Below, piece by piece: positions 27,982 to 36,696 of a DNA stretch of 48,616 nt. Source of the DNA: Candidatus Rifleibacteriota bacterium (GTDB lineage Bacteria; Muiribacteriota; Ozemobacteria; Ozemobacterales; Ozemobacteraceae); NCBI GenBank assembly GCA_018818125.1, contig JAHISQ010000127.1, positions 1-48,616 of the forward strand, given 5' to 3'. The notes under the pieces are model-generated. The model was not told where the DNA came from. It did no database searches and worked only from the letters and a program-made list of their open reading frames with translations. Position numbers and translations under genes: made by a program. Numbering within the stretch: the stretch's first letter is position 1; each line of letters begins with the position of its first letter.

Positions 27982-28953
27982 ATGTCTGTAATAAATGTTG
28001 TCGCAAAGATGTCAGACCTTCCTGTCGAAAATGCAAAAGCAGAATCAACATCTTCTGGAGACGCTTTTGAGCAGGTTTTGCAGACGGCTGTCAATGATAG
28101 CGCTGCCAATGCTGCAAACACCACCTGTATTAACTGTGCTGCGGCTACTTCTGCGCCTCAAACGACTGAAGTTGAAGCCGTAACTGATCCGGAAATCAAT
28201 AGATCGGCAATGTATCGTTTCACTGTTTTTGTCAGGGTTAGCGGTGATATGGAAGCACTTAGCCAGACTCTGGCCGAAGAATTCAAATCGTTGACGAAAG
28301 GCTTTGTAAATGAGCTGCTCGGCGAAAAGGAAACCGGAGTTGAAGCCCTTGATGGCTATCTGAGTCAAGCAGAAAGCTCTGTCGGCAAGGGGCTGGAGTC
28401 TTCAAAATCTCTGATCGACAGTATGATCAGTGCGGCTGACTACGGACTTAAGGCTACCATAGCGTCAATGAGCGGCTCGTCATGGATGTCGAGTCTGGGA
28501 GGCAGTTCTTCTTCTGGACTGACCTCAACATCGATGGCTGATATCGCAAAGATATACCTGCAGGACAGTGTTAACAAAGGTGCTAGCGGCTCAACTTCGA
28601 CTATTGCCAGTAATTTTTCTGCCGGCGCTGTCAGTTATGGTGGAGGTTATCAGTTGCAGATGGTAAATGGGGCGACCGCGCCGCTCAAGATTGCATCTGA
28701 AGATTCAGAAACACCTGAAGTCGCTGCGCTCAGCCGCAAAGACAAAATTCTAGATAGATTTCTTCAGCTTATCGACGATATATCTGGCGCCATCGGCGGA
28801 AGGGTCATTAAGGCAGGCTATTCAGTGTCTTTTTATGACAGTGCTTTGAGCCGCGACATGGAAGTAAAAGAACCGGCCTCAGCCCAGGTAGTGAATGCCG
28901 TCGACGAGAGCCCTGTAGAGAGCGTCGAACCGGCTGAAGAAGTTTTAATATAA
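27982..28953 (+). CDS. Ser/Gly-rich protein of unknown function
   Basis: ATG 27982 has an excellent Shine-Dalgarno (CAGGAGG, 27970-27976). The 323-aa product has no Sec signal. A low-complexity N-terminus (1-70) is followed by an ordered segment (about 74-150) opening MYRFTVFVRVSGDMEALSQTL with amphipathic helices, then a Ser/Gly/Ala-rich tract (about 160-215). An acidic C-terminus ends PAEEVLI. The composition suggests a surface or structural protein, but no export route is visible. I do not recognise the family. Confidence 0.6.
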   Translation: MSVINVVAKMSDLPVENAKAESTSSGDAFEQVLQTAVNDSAANAANTTCINCAAATSAPQTTEVEAVTDPEINRSAMYRFTVFVRVSGDMEALSQTLAEEFKSLTKGFVNELLGEKETGVEALDGYLSQAESSVGKGLESSKSLIDSMISAADYGLKATIASMSGSSWMSSLGGSSSSGLTSTSMADIAKIYLQDSVNKGASGSTSTIASNFSAGAVSYGGGYQLQMVNGATAPLKIASEDSETPEVAALSRKDKILDRFLQLIDDISGAIGGRVIKAGYSVSFYDSALSRDMEVKEPASAQVVNAVDESPVESVEPAEEVLI

Positions 28954-29004
28954 GTGTAGAAAGGGAGTTCTAGGGGTTTTTATTGGGTGCAAACCAATAG
29001 ATTG

Positions 29005-29034
29005 GGCTGTCTCATGAGGAGACAGCCTCATTTT
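29005..29034 (+). terminator. Terminator-like hairpin between convergent genes
   Basis: A perfect 9-bp stem GGCTGTCTC / GAGACAGCC with loop ATGAG (29005-29027) is followed by TCATTTT. It lies 52 bp after the stop of the Ser/Gly-rich gene and 18 bp beyond the convergent membrane-protein gene. The stem is strong; the T-run is short. Confidence 0.6.
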
Positions 29035-29045
29035 GTACCGCGCCT

Positions 29046-29414
29046 TTACCCCATATGTCTCAGCAGGGTTCCCAGGCCCCAGGAAAGCGCGTTCGCGACG
29101 GCGGATATTCCCAGGCAGAGCCTCCAGTCGCAGGAGAAAACCAAACGATAGATGGCCCCTTCACCAAGCACGATTGCTCCTTCGATTCCCAACAAAGGCA
29201 GTCCGCTCATACGTATAAAAAGAGGCGCAATAAACCAGAGATAGGGAATGGTGGCTACCGTTGCCAAAAAACCAGTCGCGATAATTTGGGGCGAAGAAAT
29301 GCGCTCTGATGATACTTTCCCCAAGGTTCTCAAACCGATCCAAAGCACCGGTAGTTCGATCAGGATCGATCGTCCGAGAGCGACGAGAAAAGCATGTTCA
29401 AAGTGCGGAATCAT
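29046..29414 (-). CDS. Small polytopic membrane protein
   Basis: This 122-aa, very hydrophobic product has three to four predicted transmembrane helices: FLVALGRSILIELPVLWIGL, GFLATVATIPYLWFIAPLF, LLGIEGAIVLGEGAIY and LCLGISAVANALSWGLGTL. The last two, with EG..Y and N.LSWG, recall a widespread family of small bacterial membrane proteins without known function. ATG 29414 is 21 bp downstream of the ankyrin gene stop, so the two form an operon. Confidence 0.65.
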   Translation of the reverse strand: MIPHFEHAFLVALGRSILIELPVLWIGLRTLGKVSSERISSPQIIATGFLATVATIPYLWFIAPLFIRMSGLPLLGIEGAIVLGEGAIYRLVFSCDWRLCLGISAVANALSWGLGTLLRHMG

Positions 29415-29435
29415 GGTTGAGGAAAAATCCGGAGT

Positions 29436-31103
29436 TCATTCTCTTGCACCAAGGGCTCGGAGCAATTTTCGTATGTTTTCATCCTTGGCCAGTGAAAGAG
29501 GGGATTTCCCTGAGCGGGATGGTATATTTGGATCGGCACCCTTTTCGATGAAAAGCTTTACCAGTTGGGGAGCATTCATTACAACCGCTTTAATGAGCGG
29601 GGTAGAGCCATTTTTGTTGAATACTTCGAGTTTGGCTCCATTGGAGATCAAATACCGGGCCATCTCTACGAGCTCCTTGCGGTATTTATTGCAGATCGTG
29701 CCGAAGAGAGGGGTTTCATCAAGATGGTTGAGTGCATTGACGTCCGCTCCCTTTTCCAGAAGAACGCGGGTTAAGGGCCGTCGATCGAAGCGGGCCGCCA
29801 CGTGAAGGGGAGTGTCGCTATTGGAGGAGTTTTTGCCCTTCACATCGACGCCACTTTCAAGAAGGGCTTTGATGATTGGGAGATCGCCCTTCTCTATCGC
29901 GGCATTGAGAGAATCGACTCCCCCTCCGCCTTTTGAGCTGCTATCAAGGGCATTCAGAAATTGAACGATTTCGACTTTTCCTTTTTTGGAGGCAGCCGAT
30001 AAAGGAGTGTCGCAGAAGGCGTCCTGGATGTTCGATTTATTCCCTTTGGCTAGTAAAAATTTGACCAATTCAAGATTGCCGCTTTCCGCAGCCCAATGAA
30101 GCGGAATGCGCCGCGCCCGATCAAGGGCGTTCACATCGGTTCCGGATGCGATAAAATTTTTCACTTCCGCAAGATCACCCGCTTTGGCGGCCAAATGAAT
30201 GGTTTTATATTTCCAGGTTTGTATGGGAGGCTCTTTGGGCAGGTTGGGGAAGGGGTTCGGCATTTCCTTGATGAGAGCCGCTTTGTCGTCTGAAAAGGTA
30301 GTGATTTCCCGGGCCAACCAGACGATGAGCTGTTCTCCCTGAAACCCGGCGATGCGGTATTCCCGAAAGATTTGACTGGAAGTGTCAGAATCGTCGTTCG
30401 AATAGAAATCCCAAAAATTGATCTGGTCTGGACAGAGATAGAATCCTGGCTGGTTGTAGGGGGAGGTGAACTCCACCTTTTCGCCGCGTTCGCCGACATT
30501 CCGGGATCTGTTCGGGCCGGCGAGATTGGGCACCCCGGGAGGCCTGCTCTCGACTTGTTTTAAATTGGAATTTCCAGAAGGTGATAATCGAGATTGGTTT
30601 ACTTGAATTGGCGCTGAAGGTAATGGCGATAGTTCAATATTCAGAGCTGGTTCTAACGATTTTTCCTCGTAAATTCCCGATTGAGAGCCCTCATTGATGA
30701 GGGTCAACAGCATGGCGTTTTTCTCGCTCTGGAGAAAATCGTTGCGGGAAGCCATGACAACAAGGCTATGCATTTTATAGATAACACTCAGTTCGGTATT
30801 TGAGGCAAGCCGATAATAAAAGGTTCCCCAGGGCCCGCCTTCCTGGCAAAAAAAGGTCATCTCGGAAAATTCCGACTGATTGGAAATCCACGCGTGAACC
30901 GGAACTCGCCTGCCTCTGGGGGGAATGTCAGCCAAGAGGGGCGGGACGAAAAGCAACATTCCTTGAACGATGAGGCAGAGAACAGTTACTCCCCATCTCG
31001 CCTGATGCGTTGTCCCTTTTGTTTTCACTTTGGTTTTCACTTTGGTTTTCCCTTCGTCCTGATTGTTCGAATCTCTTGGAACTCGAAAGTCTCGGCCTGC
31101 CAA
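29436..31103 (-). CDS. Exported ankyrin-repeat protein
   Basis: The C-terminal half (about residues 300-555) has seven to eight ankyrin repeats, for example IPLHWAAESGNLELVKFLLA and TPLHVAARFDRRPLTRVLLE. The N-terminal half (about 60-290) is an unassigned globular domain with several Cys and aromatic residues. The listed start is a TTG at 31103. GTG 31040 would give a better signal peptide: KTK-rich n-region, core VTVLCLIVQGMLLFVPPLLA, cut before DIPP. The product would be periplasmic or surface-exposed and bind proteins through the ankyrin stack. It is followed by a small membrane protein gene. Confidence 0.78.
   Translation of the reverse strand: MAGRDFRVPRDSNNQDEGKTKVKTKVKTKGTTHQARWGVTVLCLIVQGMLLFVPPLLADIPPRGRRVPVHAWISNQSEFSEMTFFCQEGGPWGTFYYRLASNTELSVIYKMHSLVVMASRNDFLQSEKNAMLLTLINEGSQSGIYEEKSLEPALNIELSPLPSAPIQVNQSRLSPSGNSNLKQVESRPPGVPNLAGPNRSRNVGERGEKVEFTSPYNQPGFYLCPDQINFWDFYSNDDSDTSSQIFREYRIAGFQGEQLIVWLAREITTFSDDKAALIKEMPNPFPNLPKEPPIQTWKYKTIHLAAKAGDLAEVKNFIASGTDVNALDRARRIPLHWAAESGNLELVKFLLAKGNKSNIQDAFCDTPLSAASKKGKVEIVQFLNALDSSSKGGGGVDSLNAAIEKGDLPIIKALLESGVDVKGKNSSNSDTPLHVAARFDRRPLTRVLLEKGADVNALNHLDETPLFGTICNKYRKELVEMARYLISNGAKLEVFNKNGSTPLIKAVVMNAPQLVKLFIEKGADPNIPSRSGKSPLSLAKDENIRKLLRALGARE
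31026..31049. repeat. Two tandem copies of a 12-bp unit
   Basis: CACTTTGGTTTT is repeated perfectly in tandem, with a partial copy to the left. On the minus strand it encodes alternating Lys-Thr/Lys-Val residues near the N-terminus of the ankyrin protein. Repeat number could vary and shift which GTG codons are available as starts. Confidence 0.7.
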
Positions 31104-31493
31104 AAAACTGACGGCTGGAGTTGAGCTTTTCGGCGCGGCTTGTCAGCGTCCGTTGCAGCTGTCACTACTTGCGAAAAATGTCCGACCTGTCATTGTACAA
31201 TACTTTGAACAAAATGAATTTTATCACGTCAGTTTTCCTGAGTCATGTATGAGTTCAAACATTATCGACTTCCGCAACCGAACAACCTTTTGTAATCGCG
31301 ACGGGTTACCGGGATTGCGATTTATTTCATGCTTTCTACTTATTTCTCATTGGCATGATGTAGTCACCGTAAATAATACGGGCGCTTTTTTCGAATGCTT
31401 CGCATTGGTTATGATTTTGTTGGCATAGATTCGTTTAAGAAGCCTTTCGAGACAAAACAAGAATCTGCGATTCAAAAATGACTTTCAGTTGAT
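31104..31493. other. Intergenic region without a recognised gene
   Basis: About 390 bp lie between the start side of the ankyrin gene and the 3' end of the WG-repeat gene. A plus-strand open frame at 31063-31428 crosses it but has no ribosome site and unprotein-like composition. It must hold the promoter of the ankyrin operon. I see no hairpin, repeat or RNA gene in it. Confidence 0.4.
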
Positions 31494-33413
31494 TTACTGG
31501 TTCGGGCTTTCTGCAGGCAAGGTTTCGACCTCTATCCGCATATATTTGCCTTCATCCGTGACATAGCCACTCAGGTCGCCTTCATAAACAGCATAACCGC
31601 CGTCTGGTTCTCTGATGATATTGGTGAAAATGTGTGGAAGCACTTGAAGGCCTTTTGTATCGATGAAACCCCAGCGGTTATCTTTATATACTGCGACCAC
31701 GCCGTTTTTTATTTCTTGTGTCATGTCATATTGAGTTGGAATTACCATCCGGCCCATTTCATCTATGAAACCATATTTACTGCCTGCTCTGACCCTGCAG
31801 AAGCCTTCTCTCATATTGTCGATTTGATCAAAGGTCAGTCGGACACCAGGATTTTCTTCGAGAGTGAACAAAACCCATTTAGAATCACGTTTTGCAAGAA
31901 TTACACCGGTTGAAAATGATCGTATCTCCTGGTATTCAGGTCGGATGCACCAGTTGCCCGCTGTATCTTGAACGCCATGTCGATCACTGAAAGTAGCCAT
32001 TTGCCAGTTTTGAGGGTGGCCGTAGAGTGCTGTCAATTTAATCAAAGGCTTTTCTGGCGGGTTGCCATGCAAATCTATGATTTTTATACCGGTTTCGTCT
32101 TCCACTGCCGCCTGCCACCACGAAAAATCTGTAGCCCAGGTATAACGTGCCGGGATAACACGGTTAAGTTGCTGATCCAGAAATCCCCATTTCCCGCTTT
32201 TGTCCTGAAATGCGGCTCTTTCGTTATGAAAGATATTAACGCATTTATAATCAGTTCTGACAAGCTCATTCGTTCTGAGATCGAATATCGCCACCGAATC
32301 TTCTTTGGCAATACGCAATAGAAATTCGTCAAGAACTGTTATCAATGAATCTGACAATGCCAGCAGAACTGTGCCGTTGACATCGAATAGCCCCTGTTTT
32401 CCGTCATTCCAGACAACAATGGTTCCGTTTGGGTTGACTGTGCAGTCATCGTATATGGCCGGCAGGATCAGCCCCCTGCTACAATGATAAATTCCGTTTT
32501 TCAGGCCTTTGCTTACCTTTATAAGTTCACTGCCGGGTATCTGATAGATGTAGCCATAATCAGGCTTGAGCAAATACTGGCCTTCTTTGTTTATTATGCC
32601 GGTTCGCTCGTCAATTGTAACGAAAGCCGTACCCGAAGCAAAGTCTTTGACGGTATCGAACTGTTCAGATACGACAAAGCTGCCTGAAACGTCTATATAA
32701 CCCCAGAGATTCTTTGAGCGCACGGCGGCCAGACCTTCTTTGAACCTTTCAATGCGGTTGAAGATCATGGGTGTGACCTGAGTTCCATCAGAACCGACAA
32801 AGCCCCACAGATTGTTGGCAAAAACGGCGATACGGTTGTGTGACGTTGGTAGTATGCGTTCGTAGACTTGACGGGTTACCAGCTTGCCGTCCTGATCAAG
32901 CAGGTGCCAGCTTCCATCTTTAAACATGGGGAAAATGCCAGCATTAAAACCGTTGGTCCAGTCTTCGAGCGGATCCACTTCATAAAGATCGTCAGGATTG
33001 CCTCTCTCGTCAAAAAACGTTATGGAATTATCTGATCCGCCATTGTATTTCTGCAATGACCAGACTTTTTCAAATTCAGGTTTGATAACAAACTCAGCCA
33101 GATTATTTATGATTCCCCATTTGCCGTTTAGCTTGACTGGCGCATAGCCATGCATGAAGCGGCAGACCTTGTCAAAAAGCGGGGCAACCACGTATCTGCC
33201 ACCTGGTGCAGTGTAACCCCAGGCGCCGGTAGCTGTTCCGGTGTCAAAGCCAAACTTATCGCCGACCTGGATCGGCTTGAACTCCCAGTTGTCGATTCCC
33301 TCAAACCGGAAACATGCTTGCTTGTCAGCAAAAGTGATATGTGTCTTTTGCCCATAGCATGGTTGCATAACTGTCAGGAGCAATATAACTGCGAAAACAG
33401 GACGCATCTGCAT
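31494..33413 (-). CDS. Secreted WG-repeat protein
   Basis: This protein of about 639 aa starts at ATG 33413 (MQMRPVFAVILLLTVM), which has AGGA at the right distance; the ATG at 33437 lacks a ribosome site. A Sec signal peptide is followed by roughly ten WG beta-repeats of 35-50 residues across the whole length. Examples are GKWGIINNLAEFVIKPEFEKV, NLWGYIDVSGSFVVSEQFD and SKYGFIDEMGRMVIPTQYD. WG repeats form beta-rich surface or periplasmic proteins of mostly unknown role. The gene stands alone. Confidence 0.87.
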   Translation of the reverse strand: MQMRPVFAVILLLTVMQPCYGQKTHITFADKQACFRFEGIDNWEFKPIQVGDKFGFDTGTATGAWGYTAPGGRYVVAPLFDKVCRFMHGYAPVKLNGKWGIINNLAEFVIKPEFEKVWSLQKYNGGSDNSITFFDERGNPDDLYEVDPLEDWTNGFNAGIFPMFKDGSWHLLDQDGKLVTRQVYERILPTSHNRIAVFANNLWGFVGSDGTQVTPMIFNRIERFKEGLAAVRSKNLWGYIDVSGSFVVSEQFDTVKDFASGTAFVTIDERTGIINKEGQYLLKPDYGYIYQIPGSELIKVSKGLKNGIYHCSRGLILPAIYDDCTVNPNGTIVVWNDGKQGLFDVNGTVLLALSDSLITVLDEFLLRIAKEDSVAIFDLRTNELVRTDYKCVNIFHNERAAFQDKSGKWGFLDQQLNRVIPARYTWATDFSWWQAAVEDETGIKIIDLHGNPPEKPLIKLTALYGHPQNWQMATFSDRHGVQDTAGNWCIRPEYQEIRSFSTGVILAKRDSKWVLFTLEENPGVRLTFDQIDNMREGFCRVRAGSKYGFIDEMGRMVIPTQYDMTQEIKNGVVAVYKDNRWGFIDTKGLQVLPHIFTNIIREPDGGYAVYEGDLSGYVTDEGKYMRIEVETLPAESPNQ

Positions 33414-33790
33414 ATCTATGTGTTTCCTGAAAATCATAACTTAAATCGGTGCCACATTCTTCACAGGCCATTGATGCAAGAAAAAGTTCTCAAATTCTGC
33501 TTCTTCAACCCATGCCTGAAACTTACCAGAAAACAATGAAATTCGCCAGCGAGCAGTTTAAAATCCGCTGCAAGCCTTTGTTAGACGTTTCAGGACATGC
33601 TCTACGAATTTTCCTATCCAGAGACCTCTCACCATGGAACAAACTCAGGTGAGCTAAGAATCCTGTTTAACAAAAACTTTCCGAATAGCCAAGATGAGGT
33701 TTAAAGCTTATTTTTAGCAGGGAAGATTATGGTGCTGGTTGTTTTCTACTACTTTGCGGGGTTATATTGTCGCTAAACAGGAGATAATCA
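33414..33790. other. Intergenic region between divergent genes
   Basis: About 375 bp separate the WG-repeat gene (minus) from the methyltransferase gene (plus). Short open frames occur (for example near 33449-33652) but none has a ribosome site or convincing composition. A possible rightward promoter lies near its right end. Confidence 0.4.
33739..33768 (+). promoter_or_regulatory. Possible sigma-70-type promoter of the methyltransferase gene
   Basis: TTGTTT (33739-33744, 3 of 6 consensus) and TATATT (33763-33768, 5 of 6) are separated by 18 bp, with the start codon 22 bp downstream. The -35 match is weak, so this is tentative. Confidence 0.3.
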
Positions 33791-34639
33791 ATGCCGAATT
33801 TAAATATCGAACCGATCCGGGATTTTTATAGACACAGCTGGGCGCAGAACTACGGCGATACTTCGGCAAAAGAAACTCCGGAATTCTGGGATACACGCGC
33901 GGCTGATTTTGCCGCCAAAGCTCATTCACCAGAAGCTCGACAGGAAACACTTGAATTTTTGCAGCGCTTTGAATGGCGTTCTGACGAAAGAGTTCTCGAT
34001 GTAGCAACCGGGCCAGGCACCTTTGCCATACCCCTGGCTCGAATGGTAAAAGAAATAACGGTTACCGATTTTTCGGCAAGCATGCTTGAACAACTGCAAA
34101 AACAGGCCGTCAGCGAAAAAGTTGGTAATCTGAATCAGATTCATGGACGCTGGCTCGATATTGAGCCGCCCGGTGTTTTTGATACCGTGCTCTGTCTCAA
34201 CAGTCTTGGCGTTATCTCAACAGATTCCGGGCACCAGCCTCAACTTGCCGAGGCTTTGCAGCGCCTGCGCGATGCCACTGGCCAGCGTCTGATCGTTTTG
34301 ATTCCGCACGCTGATTCCCCGCTGAACCGGGAAATGCGTAGTCTGCTTGAACTTGAAGAGCTCTCGCTTGAGCGCCTTCGTGTAGCGGTTCTGTATTTTG
34401 CCATGGTTGACAGCGGCATGCTGCCTGATCTGCAGATTATCAAAAGACCATTTCGCTGGACATTCACCAGTATTGATGAGGCTCGCGAGACTCTGCTCGT
34501 CAAGGGCGGCGTCAAGGATGGCCAGAAGTTCAGAGACAAATTTGACGCTTATCTTAAAACCGCTTTACAGCAGGACGCTGAAGGCCGGTTATGCCTGAGT
34601 TACCAGGTTTCGCAGGCGCTCTATGTCTGGAACCGCTGA
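33791..34639 (+). CDS. Class I SAM-dependent methyltransferase
   Basis: This 282-aa protein with CAGGAG ahead of ATG 33791 has the SAM-binding motif I VLDVATGPGTFAIPLA at about residues 69-84. The acidic post-I strand ITVTDFSASMLEQL and motif IV-like FDTVLCLNSLGVI follow. The N-terminal segment YGDTSAKETPEFWDTRAADFA is the helical cap seen in small-molecule methyltransferases. The acceptor cannot be told. It is a single-gene unit between a divergent and a convergent gene. Confidence 0.87.
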   Translation: MPNLNIEPIRDFYRHSWAQNYGDTSAKETPEFWDTRAADFAAKAHSPEARQETLEFLQRFEWRSDERVLDVATGPGTFAIPLARMVKEITVTDFSASMLEQLQKQAVSEKVGNLNQIHGRWLDIEPPGVFDTVLCLNSLGVISTDSGHQPQLAEALQRLRDATGQRLIVLIPHADSPLNREMRSLLELEELSLERLRVAVLYFAMVDSGMLPDLQIIKRPFRWTFTSIDEARETLLVKGGVKDGQKFRDKFDAYLKTALQQDAEGRLCLSYQVSQALYVWNR

Positions 34640-34722
34640 TGGAACAATTCTAGTATTCCCGATAAAGGGATCGCTCGCTCAAACATTTACAGCTATCGCA
34701 AGCTGGTAAACGCACAAGGCAG

Positions 34723-36696
34723 CTATGATTCTAATAATTTGCGCAGGGAATCTTCGATTCCTTTAAGGTTAAAAGGCTTTAAGAGAATAGATTTGACGCC
34801 AAAATTAAGCAAGCTTTGGGCTTCTTCATTGTTACCATAGCCCGTTGTCAACATAACCCTGATATCTGGTTTTATTTGCCTCATTAGTTTGAAAGCTTCC
34901 TTGGCAGCCATCACAGGCATTCTCATGTCAAGAATTACTCCATCGATAAGTGTCGACTGTTGCCGCAGAATATCTACGGCTTTCTGGCCATTTGTTGCTA
35001 ACATGGTTTTGTATCCCAGTGCGCAAACCATTTCATCAAGAATCTGTAGAACTGTCTCATCATCTTCCACCAGAAGAAGGGTTTTTCCCGGAACATTTTC
35101 GCCAAAAACGGCCTGTTTCTCTAGTTCAACCTTTTTAAAACCAATCGGTAATATGATTCTAAATGTCGTTCCTTTTCCCAATTCTGTTTCCAGATCAATT
35201 GTTCCCTGATGATTCCTCACTATTCCATAGACCATTGCAAGGCCCAATCCGGTGCCTTTCTTTTGTCCAGATAATTTTGTAGAAAAGAAAGGTTCAAATA
35301 TTTTTTTTCTCAATGATTCTTCGATCCCAGAGCCAGAATCGGATACTATAAATTCGACAAATTTGTCACCAGAAATGTCCGGGTATTTTTCTGTAAAGAC
35401 TCTGTCTCGGGTAATATTTGCTGTAGAAATTTGAATTGTTCCGTCATTTTCAATTGCTTCTCTGGCGTTAATGACAAGATTCATAATCACCTGGGACATC
35501 TGCGCTGGATCTGCATCAATCAGCCATAGATCGTGACAAAAGTCGGCATTGATTTTTATCCCTTCTGCGTTATCAATACTTCTTTTCAGAAGTTCAAGAA
35601 CATTCACCGCGATGTCATTTAAACAGACCGCTTCAACCTCGCTTTTGCCGCGGCGCCCGAATACCAGCAATTTGTTGGTTAGTTCTGCTGCCCGTTTTGC
35701 AGCATTGATTACTCCATTCAAATATTTGATCTTTTCTGAGGAATCCTCTTTTTCCAGCATAAGGGAAGAATAGCCCATGATTCCACTGAGCATATTATTA
35801 AAGTCATGGGCTATTCCCGCTGCCAGGTTTCCAATCGAGTCCATTTTCTGTGCCTCGATAAGCTTTTCTTCTGATTTTTTTCTAAGAGTTATGTCTCTAA
35901 CAACAGAAATGATTCTTTTTATTCCCGAAATAGCTGATTTTCTCTGCGAAACTTCTACCCAGAAGACTTCATTTGATTTTCTTTTGGCTTGCCATTCAAA
36001 AATATGATCAGCTGTGTTTAAAAGTTCTTTTTCATCAATAAACTTTATGATCTCATTATGATCGATTGTGCTCAAATCATCAATTTTGAGATCTTTAAAC
36101 TCTTTTTGAGAGAAACCAAACATTCTGACGGCAGCTTCGTTTACTTCCAGAATTTGCCAGGTTTCTTCATCATAAATAATCATTGCGTCCGAAGCAGAAT
36201 TAAAAATCTCCAGATATTTGCTTTCAGCATGCTTTCTTTCGCTGATATCTCTTGCGGTTGCAATAAAGTAGAACTTGCTCTCAAAATCGACCTTTTTCAA
36301 TTTTACTTCAAATGGAATCTTGCATTTGTCCAAGGTTTGCAGATAAAGCTCAATTGTCAGATCTCTATGCTCTGAATCTGGATAGTCGGCAAAATACCCA
36401 CTGATATGGTTTCTGCTTTCAGTCGCAACAATATCAATAAATCTTTTTCCTGATAATTCTTCATCTGAATTAAAAAAAATATCATTGCCTGAAAAGCCTG
36501 CCTCCAGGAAGTCACCATCTGGATAATTCATCAGGAAAAAGCAGTCATTACTCTGATCAAGAATTGCTTTGAATCGCTCAAGCTCCCTGAGTTTTCTCAT
36601 CAATTCAGGGTAATAACTTTTCTGGTGAGAGCGTTCACCAAGGCCAATTATTTTAGCTCTCAGATCACTATTGTTGCTGCTGAAGTGCTTTTTCAT
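34723..36696 (-). CDS. Hybrid histidine kinase (PAS-PAS-HisKA-HATPase-REC)
   Basis: This 657-aa soluble kinase has two PAS domains (about 40-160 and 165-285) and an H-box with His297 in GIAHDFNNMLSG. ATP-binding N and G boxes follow (VINAREAIEN, DSGSGIEESL, KGTGLGLAMVYG), then a C-terminal receiver (about 540-657) with phosphoacceptor Asp590 (VILDMRMP) and Lys in LLKPF. No transmembrane helix is present, so the PAS domains should sense a cytoplasmic signal. The start overlaps the end of the alcohol dehydrogenase gene by 29 bp, so the two are co-transcribed. A separate output regulator is not in the window. Confidence 0.92.
   Translation of the reverse strand: MKKHFSSNNSDLRAKIIGLGERSHQKSYYPELMRKLRELERFKAILDQSNDCFFLMNYPDGDFLEAGFSGNDIFFNSDEELSGKRFIDIVATESRNHISGYFADYPDSEHRDLTIELYLQTLDKCKIPFEVKLKKVDFESKFYFIATARDISERKHAESKYLEIFNSASDAMIIYDEETWQILEVNEAAVRMFGFSQKEFKDLKIDDLSTIDHNEIIKFIDEKELLNTADHIFEWQAKRKSNEVFWVEVSQRKSAISGIKRIISVVRDITLRKKSEEKLIEAQKMDSIGNLAAGIAHDFNNMLSGIMGYSSLMLEKEDSSEKIKYLNGVINAAKRAAELTNKLLVFGRRGKSEVEAVCLNDIAVNVLELLKRSIDNAEGIKINADFCHDLWLIDADPAQMSQVIMNLVINAREAIENDGTIQISTANITRDRVFTEKYPDISGDKFVEFIVSDSGSGIEESLRKKIFEPFFSTKLSGQKKGTGLGLAMVYGIVRNHQGTIDLETELGKGTTFRIILPIGFKKVELEKQAVFGENVPGKTLLLVEDDETVLQILDEMVCALGYKTMLATNGQKAVDILRQQSTLIDGVILDMRMPVMAAKEAFKLMRQIKPDIRVMLTTGYGNNEEAQSLLNFGVKSILLKPFNLKGIEDSLRKLLES

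Noticed and set aside
31063..31428. Plus-strand open frame of 121 codons in the gap after the ankyrin gene
   Set aside because: No ribosome site, unprotein-like composition and partial antisense overlap with the ankyrin gene start.
33449..33652. 67-codon plus-strand frame between the WG-repeat and methyltransferase genes
   Set aside because: No ribosome site and no protein-like pattern.
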